Shown here in pieces: positions 25,338 to 33,064 of a DNA stretch of 64,000 nucleotides. A model generated the notes under the pieces. The model saw nothing but the letters and a program-made list of their open reading frames with translations. It did no database searches and was not told where the DNA came from. Numbering within the stretch: position 1 is the first letter of the stretch; every line of letters begins with the position of its first letter. The position numbers and the translations under genes were made by a program. The stretch comes from an uncultured Oscillibacter sp. (GTDB lineage Bacteria; Bacillota; Clostridia; Oscillospirales; Oscillospiraceae): contig CAJTZI010000002.1 in NCBI GenBank assembly GCA_910584075.1, positions 48,587-112,586 on the forward strand, read 5' to 3'.

Positions 25338-25955
25338 ATGAGCATCGAAGTGAACACCAAGGAAAAGGTCGATATGGACCCCAAGTACATCATCAAGCTG
25401 ACCGTGACGCTGTTTGTCACCTGCGTCGTCGTGGCGGCGCTGCTGGGCCTGGTGGACAACGTCACCCGGGATAAAATCGCTGCCATCAACTGGGAGAACA
25501 CTGTGGCGGCCATGAAGGCCGTTGTGGCGGACCCCGACGCCACCACATTCTCCGACGCGCTGGAGAACACCGAGGCAATGAGCGCCGCAGCTCTGGCGGG
25601 CGGCGGCACCCTGGACTCCGTGTATGAGGTCCAGGTGGGCGGCGCCAGCGCGGGCTACGCCATCAAGGTTGTGGCCTCCGGCTCCCAGGGCAACATTGAG
25701 ATGATGGTAGGCGTGGACGGCGAGGGCGCCGTCACCGGCGTCTCCATCGTGGACAACGCTGAGACCGCGGGCATCGGCTCCAAGGTCATGGAGAACCAGA
25801 ACGGCGTCCTGGACCAGTTCATCGGCAAGAGCGCCGCCGACGGCACGCTGGCCGTTGGCACCAATGTGGACGCCATCACCGGCGCCACGGTGTCCAGCAA
25901 GGGCGTCACCGCCGGCGTCAACGCCGCGCTGGCCGTGGCCGGCGCCATCGGCTGA
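25338..25955 (+). CDS. rnfG: Rnf complex subunit G, FMN-binding protein
   Basis: 205 aa with one N-terminal membrane anchor (about 20-42) and an extracytoplasmic FMN-binding domain. The covalent FMN threonine lies in ITGATVSSKGVTAGV near the C-terminus, matching the S/T-G-A-T flavinylation motif. NAETAGIGSKVMENQ is the other family hallmark. AAGGAGG at 25321-25327 is 10 nt from ATG 25338 and only 1 nt from GTG 25329, so ATG is chosen. Flavin attachment would need an ApbE flavin transferase, which is not encoded in the window. Confidence 0.95.
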   Translation: MSIEVNTKEKVDMDPKYIIKLTVTLFVTCVVVAALLGLVDNVTRDKIAAINWENTVAAMKAVVADPDATTFSDALENTEAMSAAALAGGGTLDSVYEVQVGGASAGYAIKVVASGSQGNIEMMVGVDGEGAVTGVSIVDNAETAGIGSKVMENQNGVLDQFIGKSAADGTLAVGTNVDAITGATVSSKGVTAGVNAALAVAGAIG

Positions 25956-25972
25956 GAAAGGGGGAGCTACTT

Positions 25973-26611
25973 ATGAATCTCAAAAAACAGTTTATGGACG
26001 GCCTGCTGTACCAGAACCCGGTTTTGGTGCAGGTGCTGGGCATGTGCTCCACCATGGCCATCACCACCTCGTTCTTCAACGGCTTGGGCATGGGCGTGGC
26101 CGTGCTGATCATCCTGACGCTTTCCAACATCATCATCTCCCTGATCCGCAAAATCGTGCCCGACAAAATCCGCATCGCCATGTTCATCGTGGTTATCGCG
26201 GGCTTCGTCACCATGGTGGATCTGCTGATCCAGGCGTTTCTGCCCGCCCTGGCCAAGTCCCTGGGCGTGTTCATCCCGCTGATCGTGGTGAACTGCATCA
26301 TCCTCGGCCGGGCGGAGGCCTTCTCCTACAAGAACGGCGTGGCCGCTTCCCTTTTCGACGGCATCTTCCAGGGCATCGGCTACACGCTGGTGCTGCTGGT
26401 GATGTGTGTCATCCGTGAGTTCCTGGGTGCCGGCACCTTCGGCGGCGGCCTCCTGGGCCCCGACGGCAAGGGCATTGCCATTCTGCCCTCTCAGTTCCCC
26501 ATCGGCATGATGACCATGCCCGTTGGCGGCTTCCTGGTGCTGGGCGCTCTCATCGCCCTGATGCAGTGGGCTCTGAACCGGCCGAAAAAGAATAAGGAGG
26601 AGAGCAAATAA
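25973..26611 (+). CDS. rnfE: Rnf complex subunit E
   Basis: 212-aa integral membrane subunit with six predicted helices, homologous to RnfA and inserted in opposite orientation in the complex. Family segments are FMDGLLYQNPVLVQVLGMCS (N-terminus), PLIVVNCIILGRAEAFSYKN (about 100-119) and the late PVGGFLVLG. The paired cysteines Cys26 (LGMCS) and Cys108 (VNCII) fit the intramembrane [2Fe-2S] site shared by RnfA and RnfE. GGGGGAG precedes ATG 25973, and its stop overlaps rnfA by one base (TAATG). Confidence 0.95.
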   Translation: MNLKKQFMDGLLYQNPVLVQVLGMCSTMAITTSFFNGLGMGVAVLIILTLSNIIISLIRKIVPDKIRIAMFIVVIAGFVTMVDLLIQAFLPALAKSLGVFIPLIVVNCIILGRAEAFSYKNGVAASLFDGIFQGIGYTLVLLVMCVIREFLGAGTFGGGLLGPDGKGIAILPSQFPIGMMTMPVGGFLVLGALIALMQWALNRPKKNKEESK

Positions 26612-27201
26612 TGGAGACGATTTTCAGCCTGCTGGCAATTTCGCTGGGCGCGATCTTGTCCAATAACTTCATCTTCTCCCAGTTCTTAGGCATCTGCCCC
26701 TTCCTGGGCGTGTCCAAGAAGGTGGACACCGCCGTGGGCATGGGCATCGCCGTGACCTTCGTCATGGGTCTGGCCTCCGCCATCACCTGGCTGGTGAACA
26801 CCTTCATCCTGGTCAAATTCAACCTGATGTACATGCAGACGGTGGCCTTCATCCTGGTCATCGCGTCCCTGGTGCAGTTTATCGAGATGTTCCTGCAGAA
26901 GTCCATGCCCACGCTGTACACGGCCCTGGGCGTGTATCTGCCCCTGATCACCACCAACTGCGCCGTGCTGGGCGTGGCCCTGCTGAACATCCAGAACAAT
27001 TACAGCTTCATCGAGTCCGTGGTGTACGGCATCACCGGCGGCCTGGGCTTCCTGCTTGCCATCGTGCTGTTCGCCAGCATCCGGGAGAAGCTGGTCTTCG
27101 CCGACTATCCTAAGTGCTGGGACGGCTTCCCCATCGCCCTGGTGACCGCGGGATTGATGGCTCTGGCCTTCATGGGCTTCTCCGGCCTGCAGGTCTGGTA
27201 A
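26611..27201 (+). CDS. rnfA: Rnf complex subunit A
   Basis: 196-aa integral membrane subunit with six helices. SNNFIFSQFLGICPFLGVSKK near the N-terminus (split after FSQFLG) carries one conserved cysteine, and PLITTNCAVLGVALLN in the middle carries the second; both would ligate the intramembrane iron-sulfur cluster with RnfE. It overlaps the rnfE stop by one base and leads into rnfB after 16 bp with an AGGAGGT site. The tight spacing fits fixed subunit ratios. Confidence 0.95.
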   Translation: METIFSLLAISLGAILSNNFIFSQFLGICPFLGVSKKVDTAVGMGIAVTFVMGLASAITWLVNTFILVKFNLMYMQTVAFILVIASLVQFIEMFLQKSMPTLYTALGVYLPLITTNCAVLGVALLNIQNNYSFIESVVYGITGGLGFLLAIVLFASIREKLVFADYPKCWDGFPIALVTAGLMALAFMGFSGLQVW

Positions 27202-27217
27202 GGAGGTACTGGAAATT

Positions 27218-28087
27218 ATGCTGAATGTGATTTACGCGCTCCTGGTGCTGGGCATCCTGGGCGCACTGTTCGGACTGGTCCTGTCCGTGGCCTCCAAGAT
27301 CTTCGAGGTGAAAAAGGACCCCCGGGAGGAGGCCATCCTGAGCCATCTGGCCGGCGCCAACTGCGGCGGCTGCGGCTTCCCCGGCTGCGGCGGCTGCGCC
27401 GCGGCCATCCTGGCCGGCACGGCCCCCGTCACCGCCTGCGCCCCCGCGGGCCCGGAGAACGCCGCCGCCATCGCCAAGATCATGGGCCAGGAGGCCCCCA
27501 CCGGCGAGCGGCAGGTTGCCTTTGTCCGCTGCAACGGCGGCACCAACGCCGTCAAGCGCTATGAGTACGTGGGTGTAAAGGACTGCGTCTCCGCCACCAA
27601 GGTGGCCGGCGGCCCCCTGGAGTGCGCCTTTGGCTGCCTGGGCTTCGGCTCCTGCGTCAACGCCTGCCAGTTCGGCGCCATGTCCATCGGTCCCAACGGC
27701 ACCGCCGTGGTGGATCCGGACAAGTGCACCAACTGCGGCGCCTGCATGAGCGCCTGCCCCCGGAAACTGATCGTGTCCGTCCCCGCCAACGAGAAAAAGG
27801 TGAAGGTGGCCTGCGCCAACCGCGACAAGGGCAAGGCCGCCATGAGCGTGTGCAAGTCCTCCTGCATCGGCTGCGGATTGTGCCAGAAGGAATGCAAGAA
27901 GGACGCCATCCACGTGGTGGACGGCGTGGCCGTGGTGGACGGCGAGAAGTGCATCGGCTGCAAGCTGTGCACCAAGGTCTGCCCGCGGGACGCCATTCTT
28001 CCCATCGCCACGGCGGAGGAGAAGGAGAAGTACAAGGCCATCAAGAAGGCCCAGGCTGAGAAAGCCAAGGCCGCCGCCGAGAAATAA
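27218..28087 (+). CDS. rnfB: Rnf complex subunit B, polyferredoxin
   Basis: 289-aa iron-sulfur subunit that accepts electrons from reduced ferredoxin. One N-terminal membrane helix (about 1-25) is followed by a Fe-S binding region with the four-cysteine motif CGGCGFPGCGGCA (about 49-61) and by ferredoxin-type motifs CLGFGSCVNAC, CTNCGACMSACP, CIGCGLCQKEC and CIGCKLCTKVCP, giving at least four further clusters. The Lys/Ala-rich C-terminal tail (KKAQAEKAKAAAEK) is common in clostridial RnfB. Last gene of the operon, with a terminator directly after. Confidence 0.96.
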   Translation: MLNVIYALLVLGILGALFGLVLSVASKIFEVKKDPREEAILSHLAGANCGGCGFPGCGGCAAAILAGTAPVTACAPAGPENAAAIAKIMGQEAPTGERQVAFVRCNGGTNAVKRYEYVGVKDCVSATKVAGGPLECAFGCLGFGSCVNACQFGAMSIGPNGTAVVDPDKCTNCGACMSACPRKLIVSVPANEKKVKVACANRDKGKAAMSVCKSSCIGCGLCQKECKKDAIHVVDGVAVVDGEKCIGCKLCTKVCPRDAILPIATAEEKEKYKAIKKAQAEKAKAAAEK

Positions 28088-28090
28088 GCG

Positions 28091-28124
28091 AAAGCGCCCA
28101 CCGCCAAGACGGTGGGCGCTTTGT
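28091..28124 (+). terminator. Terminator of the rnf operon
   Basis: 13-bp stem AAAGCGCCCACCG / CGGTGGGCGCTTT with a CCAAGA loop and GTT tail, 3 bp past the rnfB stop. Confidence 0.8.
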
Positions 28125-28215
28125 TAAAGTTTGGGGCCGCCCTTTTCAAAGGGCGGTGGGTCCAGGGCGACGCCCTGGTGGGGTCAGGGGCAAAGCCAAG
28201 GGGGAGCGCGATACG
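28125..28215. repeat. Hairpin-rich spacer element
   Basis: Consecutive small inverted repeats: GCCGCCCTTTT/AAAGGGCGG (28136-28154), CCAGGGC/GCCCTGG (28162-28178), and a looser GGGGC/GCC pair (28185-28200). It starts AAAGTTTGGGG. Non-coding; it looks like a dispersed extragenic repeat of this bacterial group, but only one good copy is in the window. 28216-28353 shows nothing I can name. Confidence 0.35.
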
Positions 28216-28353
28216 CGAAACGCGGGCAAACGCGTATGCAAAAATGGCCGGCAGCATATTTACCGAAAGTAACGGAAGTCGGAGAGCGTTCCGCCAAGGA
28301 ACCATTTTCCCTGGAACAGCCTGCCCAAAACCGTCTGAATATCATAATGACAA

Positions 28354-28390
28354 CAGCTCCCCGGTTCCTGCCCATGGAACCGGGGAGCTG
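28354..28390. terminator. Strong hairpin in the decayed spacer
   Basis: 15-bp stem CAGCTCCCCGGTTCC / GGAACCGGGGAGCTG with a TGCCCAT loop. It ends one base before a small minus-strand frame (28391-28465) and so would terminate that frame. Tails on both strands are only moderately T-rich. Confidence 0.5.
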
Positions 28391-28494
28391 CTATTCATCC
28401 GGAACATATTCCGCAATGTCCTCTAGGGCTTTCATGACGCCCCACAGCTTGTCAAAGACGATCACGCTTTCACCCCCGTTTGACAACAATCAGC

Positions 28495-28514
28495 ATGGGG
28501 GATATCACCCCCAT
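28495..28514. promoter_or_regulatory. Palindromic operator-like site
   Basis: ATGGGGG and CCCCCAT arms around ATATCA. It lies 25 bp upstream of the broken DUF1273-like gene and just downstream of a TTGACA at 28480, so a regulator could act here. No cognate regulator is adjacent. Confidence 0.35.
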
Positions 28515-28548
28515 ATAGAAATTGTGCAGAGGTGCATATAATGATTGA

Positions 28549-29036
28549 AAATGCTGCGCATTTACAGGCCATCGCCCGAAAAAACTGCCTTGGGGCTATA
28601 ATGAAACCGATCTCCGGTACACCGCTCTGAAAAGCGCTCTCGCCGCACAGATCGCAACGTTCGCCGCCGCCGGTTACACCGGCTTCCTCTCCGGCATGGC
28701 GGAGGGAACCGACACCTGGGCGGCGCTGGCAGTCCTGACCCTGAAACAGCAGCTTCCCGCGCTGGAGCTCCACTGCGTCCCGCTCTGCCAGGGGCAGGCG
28801 GACCGGTGGACCTCAGCTGCGCGGAAGATTTATTTTTCCATTTTAAAACAGGCGGATTCCATTGTATATGTGAGCCAAACCTATACCCAGGACTGTATGC
28901 TCAAACGCAGCCGCTATCTGGTGGACCACGCCGCCTGTCTGCTGGCCGTCTACAACGGCGAACGGCGGGGCGGTACGCCGGCCGGCTGGGCCAGGAGATC
29001 ATCCTCCCGGCCCCGGCCGCAGACCAGGATTCCTGA
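28549..29036 (+). pseudogene. Broken DUF1273 / YpsA-type (SLOG superfamily) gene
   Basis: The frame from 28549 reads FTGHRPKKLPWGYNETD, then GYTGFLSGMAEGTDTWAA, PLCQGQADRWTSAARKIY, SRYLVDHAACLLAVYNGE: the full order of a DUF1273 protein. These Rossmann-like SLOG-fold proteins are of uncertain, possibly nucleotide-related, function. Two lesions are visible. A TGA at 28546-28548 stands just before the first conserved residues, with no in-frame start until ATG 28696. Near 28970-28977 the frame shifts by one base, after which YAGRLGQEIILPAP continues in the neighbouring frame to TGA 29036. Leaky expression from ATG 28696 would give only a partial protein. Confidence 0.75.
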
Positions 29037-29127
29037 CAGATTTTCGCCGGAATGCCAGAAAATCCGCCTAAAACCAAAAATTCAAAATTCGTCCGTCCTT
29101 TGTTTACAATTTATTTATATCCATCCA

Positions 29128-29187
29128 TTGACATTGCAGGGCGGCGGTGGTAAACTCCTTTTAGCACTCAAGGAAAAGGAGTGCTAA
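29128..29187 (+). promoter_or_regulatory. Heat-shock promoter with CIRCE operator
   Basis: TTGACA at 29128-29133 and TAAACT at 29151-29156 (17 bp), followed directly by a perfect CIRCE element at 29161-29187: TTAGCACTC, nine bases, GAGTGCTAA. HrcA binds CIRCE and represses the operon until heat or misfolding titrates GroE. Confidence 0.96.
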
Positions 29188-29230
29188 TCCAATTTTTTAC
29201 TGTGAAGCCGAGCGGTTGGGAGCGTCTTTC

Positions 29231-30274
29231 GTGGAACTGACAGAGCGGAAAAAGCAAATACTGAAGGTAGTGGTGGAAAACTACGTCCGCACCGCCGAGC
29301 CGGTGGGCTCCAAAGCCATCGCCGCTGAGATGGGCGGAAGCGTCAGTTCCGCCACCATCCGCAACGAGCTGGCGGACCTGGTGGAGCTGGGCTACCTGGA
29401 ACAGCCCCACACCTCCGCCGGACGGATTCCCTCCCCCAAGGGCTACCGGCTCTATGTCAACGAGCTGATGGAGCGGCAGCGGCTGTCCCTGCGGGAGACG
29501 GAGGAGATCAACCAGTCCCTGCGGGGCAGGATGGAGGAGCTGGACCGGCTCCTCAGCCAGGCGGGGCGGGCGGTGTCCTCCTTTGTGAACTACCCCGCCT
29601 ACGTGGCCGCCGCCAACCGCACCACCCAGACCGCCCGCCGCTTCGAGCTGCTGGCGGTTGATGAGCACAGCTGCATCGCCGTGCTGATGATGAGCGGCAG
29701 CCGGGTGAAAAGCCAGCTGCTGCGGCTGCAGTTAAAGGTGGACGCCGACCAGCTGCCCATGCTGGTAAACCTGCTGAACACCCACTTTACCAGCGTGTCC
29801 GTAGATGAGATGAACCAGCGGCTGATGAACGTGGCGGAGCAGATTCCGCCTCCGGCTTTTTTGCTGCTGTCCCAGACCGTATCCTTCGCGGCGGACGCCC
29901 TGGAGGAGGCTGGGCGGCGGGAGATCATCACCGCCGGGGCCAACCAGCTTTTGAAGCTGCCGGAATTTCGGGACGCCGACAAGGCCCACGATCTCATCAG
30001 TTTCCTCTCCGACAGCAAGGAGAGCCTCCCCCTGCCGGACGATGGGCCCATGAAAATCCTGATCGGCCCGGAGAATGTGACCGATGCCCTGAAGGACGCC
30101 AGTGTGGTGGTGGCCAGCTATGACATCGGAGAGGATATGCGGGGCCTGATCGGCGTGGTGGGCCCCACCCGGATGAATTACGCCGCCGTAGCCGCCCGGC
30201 TCACCGGCTTTGCCGAGGGCCTGACCCGGCTGTTTGGAAAAGAATTACCCCCGAAGGAGGAACCTGAGAAATGA
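29231..30274 (+). CDS. hrcA: Heat-inducible transcription repressor HrcA
   Basis: DNA-binding repressor of class I heat-shock genes. The 347-aa product has an N-terminal winged helix (LTERKKQILKVVVENYV, then SSATIRNELADLVELGYL and QPHTSAGRIPSPKGYR) and the GAF-like HrcA core. GTG at 29231 is the likely start: the family begins M-E-L-x-E-R-K-K, and GGGAG lies 8 nt upstream. The TTG at 29216 adds five residues and has no ribosome site. The CIRCE site upstream implies autorepression. It overlaps grpE by 4 bp. Confidence 0.95.
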   Translation: MELTERKKQILKVVVENYVRTAEPVGSKAIAAEMGGSVSSATIRNELADLVELGYLEQPHTSAGRIPSPKGYRLYVNELMERQRLSLRETEEINQSLRGRMEELDRLLSQAGRAVSSFVNYPAYVAAANRTTQTARRFELLAVDEHSCIAVLMMSGSRVKSQLLRLQLKVDADQLPMLVNLLNTHFTSVSVDEMNQRLMNVAEQIPPPAFLLLSQTVSFAADALEEAGRREIITAGANQLLKLPEFRDADKAHDLISFLSDSKESLPLPDDGPMKILIGPENVTDALKDASVVVASYDIGEDMRGLIGVVGPTRMNYAAVAARLTGFAEGLTRLFGKELPPKEEPEK

Positions 30275-30873
30275 GCGAAGAGACAAAGCAGCCCACCCCC
30301 GAGGAAGTGGAGGAAACCCAGGCCGGATCTGCGGCGGCTGGGGAGACCGTTTCGGAGGAGACGGCGGAGAAGACCGAGAAAAAGGCCAAAAAGAAGAAGG
30401 AGAAGGGCTACACCTTCACCCGGGAACAGGTGGAGCAGATGGAGCTGGCGGCCAAACAGCTGGAATCTGTGAAGGATCAGTTTGTCCGCCTCACCGCCGA
30501 GTATGAGAACTACCGCAAGCGCACCGCCAAGGAGAAAGACGGCCTGTATCAGGACGCCCGTGCGGACACCATCCGGGAGTTTCTGGCGGTGTATGACAAC
30601 CTGGAGCGGGCCTGCGCCGCGGAGGGAGACGACGACTCCCCTCACAAAAAGGGCCTCGTCATGATCTTCCACCAGTACCAGGAGATTCTGAAAAAGCTGG
30701 GCGTGGAGGAGATCACAGCCCTGGGTCAGCCCTTTGATCCGGAGACCATGAACGCCGTGATGCACGTGGACGACGGGAATTTTGGCGAAAACACAGTGGC
30801 CCAGGTGTTCCAGGCCGGCTTCCGGCTGGGAGACAAGGTGGTGCGCCATGTCATCGTGCAGGTTGCGAATTGA
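30271..30873 (+). CDS. grpE: Nucleotide exchange factor GrpE
   Basis: DnaK cochaperone that releases ADP and works as a dimer. The 200-aa product has a charged, disordered N-terminus (about 1-50), a long coiled-coil helix (about 45-105, including VRLTAEYENYRKRTAKEKD), and a C-terminal beta-wing domain with QPFDPETMNAVMHV and RPGY-like FRLGDKVVRHVIVQVA. ATG 30271 overlaps the hrcA stop (ATGA), so the two are coupled. It is followed by a 212-bp spacer rather than directly by dnaK. Confidence 0.95.
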   Translation: MSEETKQPTPEEVEETQAGSAAAGETVSEETAEKTEKKAKKKKEKGYTFTREQVEQMELAAKQLESVKDQFVRLTAEYENYRKRTAKEKDGLYQDARADTIREFLAVYDNLERACAAEGDDDSPHKKGLVMIFHQYQEILKKLGVEEITALGQPFDPETMNAVMHVDDGNFGENTVAQVFQAGFRLGDKVVRHVIVQVAN

Positions 30874-31085
30874 CCGGTCATGAGGACTCCGTCCCCGCAG
30901 GCGGATTTTTGAAAATGCTCAACTTCGTCTTTGTGCTCTCGCAGGGACAGCAATCTGCCGCCTGCTCCACGGGAGCCCCAGAGTTTTCGGAAAAGCAGGC
31001 GGCGGGTTATCACCCCTGCGCGATCTCATTGAAATCTGGAAATAATATATAAAACAATGTTGGAATAAATGGGAGGCAATTTATT
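30874..31085 (+). other. grpE-dnaK spacer with hairpins
   Basis: A weak hairpin ending in TTTTT (30888-30910) is followed by a strong 9-bp stem CCGCCTGCT (30958-30966) with AGCAGGCGG (30994-31002). AT-rich sequence (31029-31065, with TTGAAA and overlapping TATA-like hexamers) then leads to GGGAGGC before dnaK. There is no CIRCE here. An internal dnaK promoter or attenuator is possible; neither is certain. Confidence 0.4.
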
Positions 31086-32924
31086 ATGTCTAAAGTAATC
31101 GGTATTGATCTGGGAACCACCAACTCCTGTGTGGCGGTCATGGAGGGCGGCGAGGCCGTGGTCATCGCCAACGCCGAGGGCAACCGCACCACCCCCTCTG
31201 TGGTGGCCTTCTCCAAGACCGGCGAGCGCATGGTGGGTCAGGTGGCCAAGCGTCAGGCCATCACCAATCCCGACCGCACCATCTCCTCCATCAAGCGGGA
31301 GATGGGCTCCGACCACAAGGTGGGGATCGACGGCAAGAACTACACTCCCCAGGAGATCAGCGCCATGATCCTCCAGAAGCTGAAATCCGACGCCGAGGCG
31401 TACCTGGGCGGCACCGTCACCGAGGCGGTCATCACCGTTCCCGCCTACTTCACCGACTCCCAGCGTCAGGCCACCAAGGACGCCGGCAGGATCGCGGGCC
31501 TGGACGTCAAGCGCATCATCAACGAGCCCACCGCCGCAGCCCTGGCCTACGGCGTGGATAAGGAGCAGACCCAGAAGATCATGGTCTACGACCTGGGCGG
31601 CGGCACCTTCGATGTCAGCATTCTGGACATTGACGACGGCGTCATCGAGGTTCTGGCCACCGCCGGCAACAACCGCCTGGGCGGCGACGACTTTGACGAG
31701 TGCGTCATGAAGTGGCTGGTCAGCGAGTTCAAGCGCACCGACGGCGTGGACCTCTCCGGCGATAAAGTCGCCATGCAGCGCCTCAAGGAGGCCGCCGAGA
31801 AGGCCAAGATCGAGCTCTCCGGCGTTACCACCTCCAACATCAACCTGCCCTATATCACCGCCGATGCCAGCGGCCCCAAGCACCTGGACATGACCCTCTC
31901 CCGGGCCAAGTTCAACGAGCTCACCGGCCATCTGGTTGAGGCCACCATGGGCCCTGTGCGTCAGGCCATGAGCGACGCCGGCCTCAAGCCCTCCGATCTC
32001 TCCAAGGTCTTGCTTGTGGGCGGCTCCAGCCGCATCCCCGCCGTACAGGAGGCCGTCAAGGGTTTCACCGGCAGCGATCCCTTCAAGGGCATCAACCCCG
32101 ACGAGTGCGTGGCCATGGGCGCCGCCCTCCAGGCCGGCGTCCTCACCGGTGACGTGAAGGGCCTGCTGCTGCTGGACGTAACCCCCCTGTCTCTGGGCAT
32201 CGAGACCCAGGGAGGCGTCATGACCCGCCTGATCGACCGCAATACCACCATCCCTGTGAAAAAGAGCCAGATCTTCTCCACCGCCGCCGACAACCAGACC
32301 AGCGTGGAGGTCAACGTCCTCCAGGGCGAACGGGAGATGGCGGCCGCCAACAAATCCCTGGGCCGCTTCCACCTGGACGGCATTGCGCCGGCCCGCCGGG
32401 GCGTACCCCAGATCGAGGTGACCTTCGACATTGACGCCAACGGCATCGTCAACGTCTCCGCCAAGGACTTGGGCACCGGCCAGGAGCAGCACATCACCAT
32501 CACATCCTCCTCCAACATGAGCAAGGACGACATCGAGAAGGCCGTGAAGGAGGCGGAGCAGTACGCCGCCCAGGACAAGAAGATGAAGGAAGAGGTGGAG
32601 ACCCGCAACCAGGCCGACCAGATGGTCTACCAGAGTGAGAAGACTCTCTCCGAGATGGGCGACAAGATCCCCGCCGACGACAAGGGCAAGGTTCAGGCGG
32701 CCCTCGACAAGCTGAAGGAGGCCCTCAAGGGCACAGACACGGCCGCCATCAAGGCCGACACCGAGGCCCTCCAGCAGGCGTTCTACGCCGTCAGTGAGAA
32801 GCTGTACCAGCAGTCCAATCCCCAGGGCGCCCAGCAGCCCGGCCCCGACGCCGGCGCCGCTCAGGAGGGACAGTACTACGACGCTGACTATAAGGTCGTG
32901 GATGAGGACGACCAGAACAAGTAA
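31086..32924 (+). CDS. dnaK: Chaperone protein DnaK (Hsp70)
   Basis: ATP-driven chaperone. The 612-aa product is standard length for Gram-positive DnaK, lacking the extra segment seen in proteobacterial DnaK. The ATPase domain (about 1-360) has IGIDLGTTNSCVAVMEGG, NEPTAAALAYG, VYDLGGGTFDVSILD and LVGGSSRIPAVQ. The substrate domain (about 370-510) has DVTPLSLGIET, and a helical lid ends in Gln/Gly/Ala-rich sequence and a VVDED tail. Third gene of the hrcA operon. Confidence 0.98.
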   Translation: MSKVIGIDLGTTNSCVAVMEGGEAVVIANAEGNRTTPSVVAFSKTGERMVGQVAKRQAITNPDRTISSIKREMGSDHKVGIDGKNYTPQEISAMILQKLKSDAEAYLGGTVTEAVITVPAYFTDSQRQATKDAGRIAGLDVKRIINEPTAAALAYGVDKEQTQKIMVYDLGGGTFDVSILDIDDGVIEVLATAGNNRLGGDDFDECVMKWLVSEFKRTDGVDLSGDKVAMQRLKEAAEKAKIELSGVTTSNINLPYITADASGPKHLDMTLSRAKFNELTGHLVEATMGPVRQAMSDAGLKPSDLSKVLLVGGSSRIPAVQEAVKGFTGSDPFKGINPDECVAMGAALQAGVLTGDVKGLLLLDVTPLSLGIETQGGVMTRLIDRNTTIPVKKSQIFSTAADNQTSVEVNVLQGEREMAAANKSLGRFHLDGIAPARRGVPQIEVTFDIDANGIVNVSAKDLGTGQEQHITITSSSNMSKDDIEKAVKEAEQYAAQDKKMKEEVETRNQADQMVYQSEKTLSEMGDKIPADDKGKVQAALDKLKEALKGTDTAAIKADTEALQQAFYAVSEKLYQQSNPQGAQQPGPDAGAAQEGQYYDADYKVVDEDDQNK

Positions 32925-32935
32925 AACCGCTCTGT

Positions 32936-32972
32936 GTCCAATGGGACGGGGATCTTCCCCGCCCCATTGGAC
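32936..32972 (+). other. Long hairpin between dnaK and dnaJ
   Basis: GTCCAATGGG and CCCATTGGAC arms, extended by CGGGG/CCCCG, with an ATCTT loop and no T tract. It probably protects or separates the mRNA segments rather than ending transcription; dnaJ begins 92 bp later. Confidence 0.5.
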
Positions 32973-33064
32973 GGCGTTACGGATTCAATCGGGGATGAGA
33001 GACTGGGAATCGGCCATATATGGGAGCCCTCCCAATTCCTCATTCCTGATTACTTGGAGGAACT

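Noticed and set aside
28541..28551. A further TGATTGAAA box at the DUF1273 remnant
   Set aside because: It coincides with the degenerate start of the pseudogene and no mannitol gene is near; chance match.
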